DNA of 64,000 nucleotides from Agelaius tricolor (taxonomy: Eukaryota > Chordata > Aves > Passeriformes > Icteridae), in contig JALJCS010000034.1 in NCBI GenBank assembly GCA_023055355.1, forward strand, positions 5,346,001 through 5,410,000, in the 5' to 3' direction. The notes beneath the pieces are model-generated. The model saw only the letters and a program-made list of their open reading frames with translations. It was not told the DNA's origin and ran no database searches. Of the stretch, positions 22,091 to 33,000 are shown piece by piece. The translations under genes were made by a program, and so were the position numbers. Within the stretch, counting starts at the first letter, position 1. Each line of letters starts with the position of its first letter.

Positions 22091-25000
22091 TAGAGTAGTG
22101 TGAGGGTGTGTGCTCCTGGTAGGTGTTTTTATTAATTGTATGTGGTGTTGCTTATGCATTTAGAAATATTTCGAAGTGATGATTTCCTTACACCTAACTG
22201 ACCCTAATTTGATTGAATAAATATCATCTCCTAAGACTAGGAGTATGAGTAATGCCCATCGATGATTTTTTTTTTTTTTTGCTGTATCAAACCTAGATTT
22301 GCATTTTTATCAATTCTTAAAGATAGGTCACAGGCTATTTTATTGTTCTTAAGATCACTTTAGAAGTCCCCGACCAAACCACTGAACTGACTGTTCTATA
22401 CTGAATGTTTTCATTTTATATAAAGAATAAGAAAACTTAATGTCTTTCTTCAGGGTGAAATATGGCCATATCAGACCAGTTTTTAAACAAATTTATTGTT
22501 TGTCCAGAACAATTATACTTAGCTCATTAAGATTATCATGCCTGATTTGCATGTCTAATAAATAATGCATATTCCAGCTAGTCCCTGGAACCCCCAGAAC
22601 AAAGCCAAGCTCCCAGGGGGCTTCTGGCAGATAGAAATTTAACATAAAATATATATAAATGTCTTAATAGCTTAGCACTTAGAGATTTCATTGGGGTCTC
22701 TGAACCAGGCCCCTGCCTGCTGTGCTGCTTCCTATTGTTCAGGACTTGGCCTTGCAGCAGCTCTCTGAGCTATAGAGGCTTTACTTGACTCTGCTAGTTT
22801 GGGAATATTGTAACTGTCTGGTTTTATGTGCAATATTTAACATTGTGTGATGAAAATTATTAATAATTGGATGAAGGCAAAACTGGATGTCAGGGGAAGA
22901 GAACTGGCAAGGGATGTTCTTATGAGCTGGTGTCTTTCAGCTGCCCCACGAACCTTCAAAGAGCAGCAAGGAGCAGACCACTGTCACTACCTGCCCTCCT
23001 GGGTAGGTCTATGAGTGTTTTCCATGCCCTGGGTGTGTTTTCATGTGCCCCTTGCTGCCCATGCCATCCTGCAGAGGCCAGTCAGAGCTGGGACATTCAG
23101 CTGCAATGCAGGGCTCTGGCACCAGGCCTTTGGCCAAGGCTGTTGTTGCACCTGCACGGGGAGGCTGCAACATCAAAGGCAACACATGAAAGGGAGGAAA
23201 ACCCCAGTAAATTTAGGGATTTGATTATTTGTGTAAATCACCGTAGATAGGGCATCTTTCTTTGATGTAGCCAGCGCAGCAGAAGGTTGGGAGGTCATAC
23301 TTGAATGTAAACTGCTTTCCAGCCCCAGCATTCATCCTCCTCCAGAGCAAGGCTGTGCTGCAGTGCTTTCCCCCTCTCATTCCTCCCTGCCTTTCAGAGC
23401 TTCCTTTCTGCTCATTCCTTACTTTTTACAGAAAATACATTCATGTATTTCATGCCTCTGCTGGAGAGAGCAGTACCAAGAGATGCTGATGAATACCCCA
23501 GTCTCTCTTTTGGCATTCTCAGGCCTTCAAACTAACCCTCCAAGTATGATTTATAAGGATATTTCAATGAAGCTTCAATGTGCATGCTGAAGTCTCCTGG
23601 GAGTTGAGCTAGAGGCACCACAATGAAGTGATGGTTTTTGCAAAATCAGGTTCCTGCTGGAGACAGGGGCCCTGAACCTGGGAGATGCAGACTGGGCTCC
23701 TCTCAGTGCTGACAGGCAGCCCAATGCTGCATGTCACTCTGATCTCAAATCTCACCCAGATCAGAGTGAGCATATTGGTTTTGAACCAGTAAATGGTAAA
23801 TTAAAAAGCTTACTTAGTCTTCATAGCCTTTCATAAAAAGTATCTGCTGTTTTAATCATACTTGATCAAGATAACTGTAGCTCATTTGCTTAAGTTAATT
23901 AGCTGGGGTGCTGTTGTCAGTGTCTGACAAATAATGTGGAGTTTCATCCAGGAGAAGTCTGCATTGAAGGAACTGGGTAAAATCCTGCATTGCTGGTCCC
24001 TGGCAAAATTTTCCAGGCTTGGTGCAACTGTTTAAATGAGCTGCAATTCTTCTCTTTGCTGCTCTGCATGGCTTGGAATCCACAGGGCAGGCTTGAAGCA
24101 GGAGCCCTGGTGAGCACAGAGCCTGAATTGCAGCTCAGGCTTACTCTGACCTCACTCCTGCAAGCTCCTAATCATGAGAGAAATCGTGGTGAAGGCTGGG
24201 TTGTCTTAATGGAAGAAGATATTTTTAAGGTCTGATTTTGTTCTTGTGTTTCTTATGCCACAAGACCTCTGTCTTTTAACTGAGAAACATCTTTCAAATA
24301 CAGAATTCCAAGGTCATTTTTCTCCTCATTGTAATGGGGGAAATGTTTTAGGGCTGTGAACTTGAAGGACTAGAGATGTTCCTGAAGTGGAGCTCTTTAG
24401 TCCCTTCTGTCGTTATCATTCTGTGGCTATGGGTGAATTATCAATAAGCACTTTGGAGAGGCAGGATGTCCAAGCTCAAGCCCAATTGTTTCTGTGGATT
24501 GGGCAGACAACTGGAGAAAAGCAGAGATGTACTGACAAATCACCCATGGGATATTACAGTGATCTGTCCCATGGGGCTGTTGAGTGGATTAATTAGCGAT
24601 GCTTGGTAAAAGAGTCACAATTAATGTATTTTATTAGTCTGCTTTTTTTTTCGCCTCTTTTATTTCCCCTCTCCATGAAATTGCCTGTGAGAAGCCTATG
24701 GACTTTTAAAAATGCATGTAATTGGGATAAGAGTCTGGATTTCAAATGCTCAGGCAGCAAAGCAACCTTCCTGTCTGCAGGTCACAGTCCCAAAATGATG
24801 CTGCAAATGTTTTCCCTCGTTTCCCCACTTGCCCTCTGAACTGCATAAGGAAGGAGCTGGCTCTCACCTCTCTGGCACTGTAACACTCCAGTTCTGCCCA
24901 GCTCTAGGACACACACACACAGAGTGTGGCACTCACTGTGAGCAGGGCTGGCTGTTCACCCAACCTACAGTCTGAGCTCCACTCTGAAATTTTTGCCATC

Positions 25001-26111
25001 AGGCAGCAGCAGCAGCATTCTTCAATAGCTTGTGCATCAGTGGGTGAGTTTTGCCTTTAATAGCAGTGATGGGCTGCTGCAGGCAGTGACCTACCCTCTT
25101 AAATCAATGAAGATGGCTTGGAGGAAAGAAAAAAAGCCAGTGGTGATGAGTTTAGAAAATGAAAAGCACATTGTTGGGGTAGTATTTGAGCCTGTACTAT
25201 TGAGGGGAAACAGATGATCTTTCAGATCAGGCTAGCAGCGACTTAAAGATACTGTAGCGTTTCAATCCTGAATTCCAGACAGCTCTGAGAGAGGAAACTG
25301 CCATTTCCTATCCCATAATAATGCATAATTACTTTAAAAATACTTCAAATGCATCCTGAGGCACAGAAAAATATCCTACATCTTGAATACAGATTATGCA
25401 CAGAGTACACAGGATGAAGCAGGAAAAGTGTTCTTTGAAAAGCATGCCTCATATACATTTGTTTGGCTGAAAAAAAATTTTGGCTCTTCTAAATTAATTT
25501 TAATTGTGCAGTCAATTCATGCTGGAGTGGAAGTCTCTAGTGAGGTAGAAAAAATACATTATATTTTCTTTACATGCAAGTGGCATTTTAAAGCATCACA
25601 CAAAGAAAGAAAATTACATCTGCATCATAGATTTTGTATTTCATAGCAAAAAAATTGCACTTTAAATCTCATGTTTTGAAGCAATGGATTAAATAATATG
25701 CATGAAAAGAGACCAGTCACTATCATTTTGGAGAAATTATCTCTTCCTGGTTTCAGAAGGAACCAGGCACTTTATGGTGTGCTGTGTCAGGGAGGGGAAT
25801 TAAAATTCTCAGGAGTTAATTGCTTGGGATTAACTTTTAATTTCCCTGAAAGATACATCCAGGAAAAATGTTTGTCTATTTTTATTTCTGGCAAAGCTGT
25901 TTCTTCTCATGTGAACATCTCACTGAAGGTAAAATCCAGGTGCAATTTCCAGAGGATTGAAATGAAACTCATTCTCTCCACAGATGCTCCTCCTCAGCCC
26001 TCATAAACAGTGATGGGGCAGTGAGTGCACACATTTGAAGTCCTTCTGGCTTTTATCCCATCTGATTAGATTAATCATGGGGTGAAGGAAACATCTTAGG
26101 AAAGGCTGCAC
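22091..26111. other. Intergenic; POU-type words at 22,490-22,590
   Basis: No gene recognised. ATTTGCAT at 22545-22552 and ATGCATAT at 22565-22572 are paired octamer-like sites within an AT-rich stretch that could be a conserved element. The rest is unique sequence; a short GCA run lies near 25004-25016. Confidence 0.45.
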
Positions 26112-26116
26112 TGTTG

Positions 26117-26481
26117 TGGTGTTGTGAGGGTCCCCAGGATGAGGTGAGAAATGAGAATTGACTCCAAGTTTTCAGAAGGCTGATTTATTATTTTATGATA
26201 TTACATGATATTAAAAGAAATTATATAGGTAAAACATACTAAAGAAAGAGAAAGGAGACATCAGAAGGCTGGAAAGAAATGATTAATAAAAACCTGTGAC
26301 TGACCAGAGAGCCCAACACAGCTGGACTGGGACTGGTCATTGAGTAAAAACAATTCACATGGAACCAATCAAAGATGCACCCTCCAAACCACATTCCAAG
26401 CAATCAGATAATTGTTTACATTTCTTTTCTCAGGCTTCTCAGGAGAAGAACCCTGGTGAAGGGATTTTTCATAAAATACCA
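26117..26481 (-). mobile_element. Solo LTR, same family as 19.3 kb, reverse
   Basis: Reverse complement of the same LTR family. TCAGAAGGCTGATTTATTAT at 26173-26192 corresponds to the polyadenylation-signal segment, and CTTCTCAGGAGAAGAACCCT with AAGGGATTTTTCATAAAATA corresponds to the LTR start. Flanking TGTTG (26112-26116) and TGGTG (26482-26486) fit a 5-base duplication with one change. Confidence 0.78.
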
Positions 26482-26690
26482 TGGTGATACTGCAGCCCTG
26501 TGGTGTCACGATAGGCTTTCTCTGAACATGTGTGTGCATAGCCAGGGTGCTGTTCCTCAGCAGCCTTCTCTAAGGAAAGGGGAGCAAACCACTCTGGGAC
26601 TGCATCCCTGGCCTTGATTCCAGCACAGACTTTGCTCTGCTGCCCAGGGGTCCTTTGTATCCCAGAATGACCAAAGCTAGCAGTGCAAAT

Positions 26691-26950
26691 TGTGACAACA
26701 TGGCCAAACCTTGGGGGGAGGATGTGGGGGGAGAGGGCAGGAGACAGAAACCACTCACCCCTGAGTTCATGTGGCTACAGAGAAACTTCATTTTATTATT
26801 AACTTATTTCCCACGCCCTCCCTTATATAGGACATTTGAAAGGCCTGGTCTGGATACTCTCATTGGTTTGAACTCCACAGCCCTTCAGGTTCTGGCCAGT
26901 GACATGGCTGCAGCCTTGGGAGAGATTTGGTTGGTCAAGACAAGGTAACA
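26691..26950 (-). mobile_element. Probable solo LTR with readable promoter and polyadenylation signals
   Basis: On the minus strand it shows AACCAATGAGAG (complement of about 26866-26877), CTATATAAGG (complement of about 26822-26831), then AATAAAATGAAGTTTCTC (complement of about 26785-26802): CCAAT, TATA and poly(A) signal in retroviral order and spacing. TGTGACAACA at 26691 and GGTAACA ending at 26950 give TG...CA borders, but I see no target duplication. The exact limits and family are uncertain. Confidence 0.5.
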
Positions 26951-29858
26951 GGAGGATGCTGCTCCAAGTGCTGCTGGACAAAGCTCTGGCCTTGAGCCTG
27001 CTGGTCTGCTGTGTCCTGCTGCACACTGCTGGCACTGATTGGTCCTGAATTGCTGTGGATGTGGTGTTAGACACCAGCGTGCCCAAAGTGAGCCTTGCAC
27101 TCCCCCCCACAGATGTCATTATCCTTGTCCTCTCTCTGGCAGTGTTTAGTGGGACAGGAGAAGGCAGAGCTGGAGGCTCAGCCCTCACCAGCCAGTGCAC
27201 TTGGAGCTGCTGCTGTTCAAATCTGAGGGGGCTGGCAACATCAAAGAATTGGAAATTACATTAACAGTGCTCCAGGTAGCAGTTTGTGAAATAGCCAGTG
27301 ACTGATGCATATGAATGACTAAACCCATTAGCTTTTCCTGCTAATATTTCCACTAATGATTTCCAATTGGTTTCTCTAACAAGGGAAGCAAAACCAAAAC
27401 CATTTGGTCTGTGCTAAGTAAAGCTGCAGAAAATGGTAGAGTTTTAATAATTGGATCTTTTCTCCTTGCCTTTCTTTCCCTGAAAGCATACAGGAAAACT
27501 GATAATTGCCTTTGTGTCAGTGTTCTGTAGGAGGCACTGAAGGGACAAAGGCCTGGGGTGAGCTGCAGGGATGCAGCCAGGCCACACTGTCTGTGCCTTC
27601 AGCCAACCAAACCTTCTATTTATGCCTTTTGTATTTTTATGTACGATGAAGATGCATCAAATTCCTTGCTCAAGCACGTAAAAAACTCAACTAGGATTTC
27701 ATCTGCCCAGTGCAAGGGCCTGCTTTCTGAGATAGCTGGCATCAGGTTATTTTTAAGAGACTGCAGTTTTCTCTTGAAACTTGCATTTTGCCCCAGGAGA
27801 AGCCTGGGTTGTGCTGGGTCAGTGCTGCTGCTGCCACCTCAGACCCAGGTGCTGTCAGGTCACCCAGGTGATGCTCTGTGCTTGTGTCTCTCTTCCCAGC
27901 TTGCTTTGCCAGGGGACCCTCTACTCTCATCAAAAATGCAGAAAGTGGGCTGCCTGACTGTGTTTCTGCTGTTCCTGAAGGTGCTGTGCGGTGCTCAGGT
28001 CAGCCATCACTGGGACAAAGGAGGTTGAGCACTGACCTTACCCAGGTTCTTTCCTGCTGGTGCTGCTCTTACTTCAGGGAGAATGGTGCTGGATAACTAC
28101 AAAATTATTATTTACACATCTGTGTAATTGGTTTATTTACCAGAGTTTGCCACTGGACTGAGTTGAGGGAAGTTGTTTTAAAATTGCAGCCCCTGTACCC
28201 TGGAATGAGCCACCTCCCAGTGCTCAGGTTACCCTATTTATGGTTATGTCTCAGAGCCCTAATTAAAAAAAAAAGCCCAAAAAGCCAACAAACCTCAAGT
28301 AGACATATCCAGTTAATCTGATAAAATGTCAGAATACTTCTATGTACAAGATAATCATCTGCAGACTTCCTATGAGTGCTCTCTGGGAATAATGGCAGCC
28401 TTGTTCAGGGAAAATACCTGGATAAAACAGCACCTTTTGGGGCAGGTAATCATTGTGATAAAACAACCTGCATCAGAAATCAGCTGTAGCTTTTGCTGTA
28501 GAACTCCTCCCAAATAAATAGCTGCACCCCAATGTCACTAAAATTAAGTGCACATCCATCTGCTGTATGTAAAAGTGGGAGTAGCCCCTGGTCCCCAGTG
28601 CAGTCCCCTCTAAACCCGTGAGGCTGTGAACTGATGTACTCAGAAGCTGTGTGGAGAGGCAGCTCCAGGCAGGGCAGAAAATGATGGCTGGTGGCTGGAC
28701 TGACTCTTCTTGCACTTCCAAGTTGCCTCTGTGCTTGTGGTTTTCAATTCTACAAATACCAAACATAAATAACAAGCTGAAATTTTCCTTGTTAGAAGTC
28801 AGCTTTGAGGTGGGTTTATTTACTGCTTATTCCAGAAACAGTTTTATTAATTCTGAACAGGAGAAAATAGAGTATTTTTCCTTATTAAATAATTCTGGTG
28901 GTCCTCCTAATATTATTAGCAGTTGGGTTTTCTTGGTTTTTTTGTTGTTTTTTTTTTTTCCCTAACTGTTCTCATTTTGAGGCAGCACATTTATATGTGG
29001 GAAGGGAATGGTCTCAGTAAAAGAGTTCCTGACATGGTACACTTTTGTCTTACAAATGGTATTACTTCATTTCCATTCAGCTTCTCTTTTCTTGTTTCAT
29101 CCTCTTCTGGACAAAGAGACACCAGGAAAGATGGCATGTAATAATCATAAGTTGGAAATAACTCCTTTCTGTAAGGCACAGCTTCCAACATGACTGCCTC
29201 CATTTCAGATAAGGTTTTCAGCCCCCTTCTTTCCTATGCAGATTGTTAACAGTGGAACAATAAGAAGGATTAAAAAATTATATATATGTGAAAGCAGAGT
29301 TTCAGTGCAATGAGTGTTTTGCTTCAGGAAATCCCTCTAAATCAGAGGCTGCCTTGAAGGCATTTTGTAATTGCCTGGTTTAGATTTTCCTACACCTCTG
29401 TCTCCCATCAGAGCCAGGGTACAATTGATCAGAAGCAGGAGGATGACTGTATTAACTTCATTTTGAAGCTCATTTTGAGTTGAAATTGGAAAATCGAGAC
29501 AATCTTTGCTCTTGAGAAACTAAGAGTTGCTTTATAAAACTGTGAATTGAATTTAAATTCTGGTCTTTTCTTTCTTAAGTTGTCAATTTTTTTTCCCAGT
29601 CCCTCCTCATTTTCATGAACAAAAGCTTGTGAGGTGATCACTTTTAGTACATTCTAATGGTTCTTGCAGGGAGATATTTCACTGTCAAATGTACCACTCA
29701 GAGGCATGAAGAACACTCCAGTGAAGAAGCTTATTTTCAAATTAAAACCAATTCTTTTCCTGCTTGGGGAGCAGTGTTTCAGTCCTTCACCCTGGAGAGC
29801 AGCATCCAACTGGTGTTTTAGGGGTATTTATTAACAATAGATTGCAAGTCTAAATCCT
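26951..29858. other. Intergenic, no gene recognised
   Basis: Mostly unique sequence. GC-richer portions at 26,950-27,230 and 27,780-28,030 give longer chance frames (up to 156 codons at 27558-28028) with no known domain. GATGCATATGAATG near 27304-27317 is a POU-like word beside several TAAT cores. Confidence 0.5.
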
Positions 29859-30005
29859 GTGTGGTGAGCTCAGCAGGCTGGGGCATGGTGCTGACAGCAC
29901 CAAGGTTTTGGGTTTGATCCCCCCTATGGGCCATTCCCTTAAGAGCTGGACTTGATCCTGGTGGGTCCCTTCCAGCTCAGAATATTCTGTGGTTTAAATG
30001 ATTCT
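29859..30005 (+). mobile_element. TguSINE1-like SINE: tRNA-Ile head plus CR1-like tail
   Basis: The first 75 bases align well with a tRNA-Ile gene. GTGAGCTCAG at 29864-29873 is box A-like, GCATGGTGCTGACAGCACCA falls in the anticodon arm, and TGGGTTTGATCCC at 29909-29921 is a good box B, followed by a GGGCCA acceptor end. A CR1-type tail with GGGTCCCTTCCAGCTCAGAA comes next, ending near ATGATTCT. The structure is that of a tRNA-derived SINE mobilised by CR1, as known from zebra finch. Internal Pol III promoter boxes remain readable, but activity is unlikely for a single diverged copy. Confidence 0.8.
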
Positions 30006-33000
30006 CACATTTGTGCCACTAAAGATGAAATGCCTCAGACCAGAGGCAGCAAATGAGGACAATTTTATAAAAATTTCATGTGCGCAGGAAGTTTCAGATA
30101 GTCTGGCTCAGATAGAATTTATTCCTTTTCTTTGGAAAAAAAGAGCTTTCAGCTAATGCCTAAGGGGGAAAAAAAAGTGTTACATCTTTCTCATGTTGTT
30201 TTGGATTCTTTTTGTTTCCTTTTCATTACCACAGTCTCCTAATTACTCCCTGTCCATGTGTGTTTCCTCTTCACCCCCCCCCATCATCTCTGCTGCATCC
30301 TTTCTGGGCTTCCCCTTCCATTTGTTTTCAGCTTCAGCCCCACTTCTGGGCTTACTGATCCCTATGTCCTTGTCCTAATTTCTTTTCCAGACTGAACTCA
30401 TTTCCTTTCTTGGCCATATTTCTCCTGACCCAGTCCAAGCTTCCTTTACACCTGCCCAGAGCTGTTTTCCTGCCAGACCCCAAACAGAGGAGTTGTGCTA
30501 TGAAAGTCCTTTAGAAAGGCCAAACATTGGAAGAGAAAATGATTTTGTTTGCTGTGTTGCTCTGAATTGAGACAACCTGTGGTGATCCAGGTGTGGGTGC
30601 CAGTGAGGATTGCATCAGATCTTGGGTAGCCTCTACCCTGAAAACATTCCTGAGCACAAAGAGACAGATGCAAAATTTCAGTAAATTAGTGTAGCTCAGT
30701 TGTGATAATCAAATTATATCTTCCACCAGATGTGGATTTGATCCCTGGAGGAGGAGGACAGCAGAGATTATGAAATAAAGCACATTGTGTTTGCTGGTTT
30801 GTTTGTTTTCAGTGCAATAAACTTCCAGAGCTTTGTTTTGCATTATGATGACATTGCTGGCACGTCTGTACTTTGTCCCACGGAAAAAATTCTGTTCTGC
30901 TCTGAGCACAAACTTCTCCATTTACACTGCCCTTTCTGCTTTCCTGTCTTGCACTTGGAACTTTGGTTTCTTTGCTCACTCTAATTTAAAAGCCCCCTAA
31001 AGGCTGGTCAAGCACAGAGCATTAGCTCTGCTGAGATCTCAGTTTGACCAGAATTTGTGAAGTTTAATTCCTTGCAGCCCCCCTTGCTTTAGGATTAGTT
31101 GGTGCAGTGTTTCCTACATTAGCCCTATGTAAAAAGCATCATAGGAAACAACTTGGAGGCTCATGAAATTCAGATTGGAGAAGGAATCTGCAGTCAAAAA
31201 TCAGCTTTTGTTTTAAACCAAAAGGATTCAGAGGATAGCCCTCTGCACTCCTACTTTTATAGTTTGTGTGTGTGTCACCTAAGGAGGGTCACAGAGTTGC
31301 AGCTATGGTGTCTCAGGCTGTGATCTTGCCACATCTTAAAGGAATGAGGCTTTCAGGGCTGGTCTGCCTTTGGGAAGCTTCCAAAGAAAAGCTAAGTAAG
31401 TGCTAAAATGAGCGACTTTGGTGATTTAAGAGGTGGAGCTTCCGTTTCTGTACTAATCTCCAGCCAATGCCCAGCATGGTGCTAAGGAGAATTATGCTTT
31501 ATAGGGGTTATGTTTCTGAGGAAAGGAAAAATGGGGATCTGTTGGCTCATGCCTTTGTTTTCTGTCATTCTAGGACACACCATAAAGAAGTGGTCTTCCT
31601 TAAAAGCAGAGGAGAACAATTATTCTGGGGACAGTTAAATTTCTGCGATAATTTGTTTTAAAAGTTCTTTGAGGTCTTTGAAATGCATCAGTGCAGCATT
31701 ATATTCTTATGATAGGTCAGGCATAGTAAATGTGTCCACATTGGCCACTGCTTCTTAATGGTCCTTAATGAAACAGGGAGCAGAATCTAGAAGAATAATT
31801 TGCAGAAGGCAGCTTGGTATGTAGCCAAGTATTTTTGCTAACCCTTTCTACAACAAACTGAAACTTCAAACCTTGGTTCTTTGTATAATTGTTTTGAGGT
31901 GTTTTTGTATGCATATTCAAATACTCCTGAGCTCAGATAAGTGGTACTTTGTGCAAGTTTTTATTTTGATTTGATGCACTTAAATGGCCTTGCAAGATGC
32001 ATCTGATGGCTCTTTCTGGGAATGCATCCTAGCACGCTGTGGGTATGCAGGGACAGATTAAAAAAGTAGCTGAGGAAAACTCACTGGCATAAGGAGCCTA
32101 ATAACTTGTCTTGGTATCTGTAAGATATAAATGTGGAGAACAGCAAGAGGTCCTAGATGGTTTGGGTAGAGGGAAACTGGCAGCAGGAGAAATAGAGGTA
32201 GTTACAGGCCAAATATTGTTTTTCCCCATTTGAAAGAACAGCTGTACTACTGAAAAAAGCCAAATGTCAAAGTCAGGTAAACACTGATTTCACACTTATT
32301 TCCTGCTGGTTCATGAAGCCCAGACAGGGTCATGTCTGCAGTGCTCTCCTTTAGCAGATGCAGGCTGAATTTGATAGAATATCTCCTGCTGGAATGCACA
32401 GTGTCCAGTGCATTCCCTGTGCTCCATCAGCACCTCTGTGATGGAGATCAGCTGCACCACTTCCCAGATGGCTACAGAGCATCTCACAAAACTCATCCTT
32501 CTTCTTGCCTCTCGAGGCTCAGGGGATGTTTTTGGAGTTGGAGGGAGTTTCTCTACCTCTGAATACAAATGGCCATTTCAATTCCAGCCTTTGGAAGTCA
32601 TTGTTTCCTCTGGGGTGCAAGTCCAGAATGCTCTAGTGACAAAAACCTTAAGGTATAAAACCACTGTGGAACCAGGGGATTTGTTTGCTTCCTTTTGCAG
32701 AGACTTCACCCAGCATCAGGGTTTTGCTGGCTGATGGGCTGCAGGCACAGAGCAAGGCAGGTCAGAACTTACAGAGGCAGCTGCAAGGCTTAAAAAAAAT
32801 GAAAAAAAAAAAGAAAGAAGCAGAGCTTTAGCAAAGCCTAATTCATCACCAGGCAGCAATCACACCAGTTATATATAAATGCAGTCTGTGCAAAATGGAG
32901 CCATGGTAATTAAGCTTGTGACTTCTTTTTTTGTTTGTCTTTTTTTTAGTGTGGCTGGAGAAGAGGTTTTAAATGGTGGTGTTTAAAAAAGCCCACCCTC

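Noticed and set aside
26823..27200. 125-codon minus-strand frame
   Set aside because: It overlaps a probable LTR and a GC-richer patch, and no retroviral protein motif is visible.
27558..28028. 156-codon plus-strand frame
   Set aside because: Cys/Ser/Leu-rich with no known domain; nothing supports an exon.
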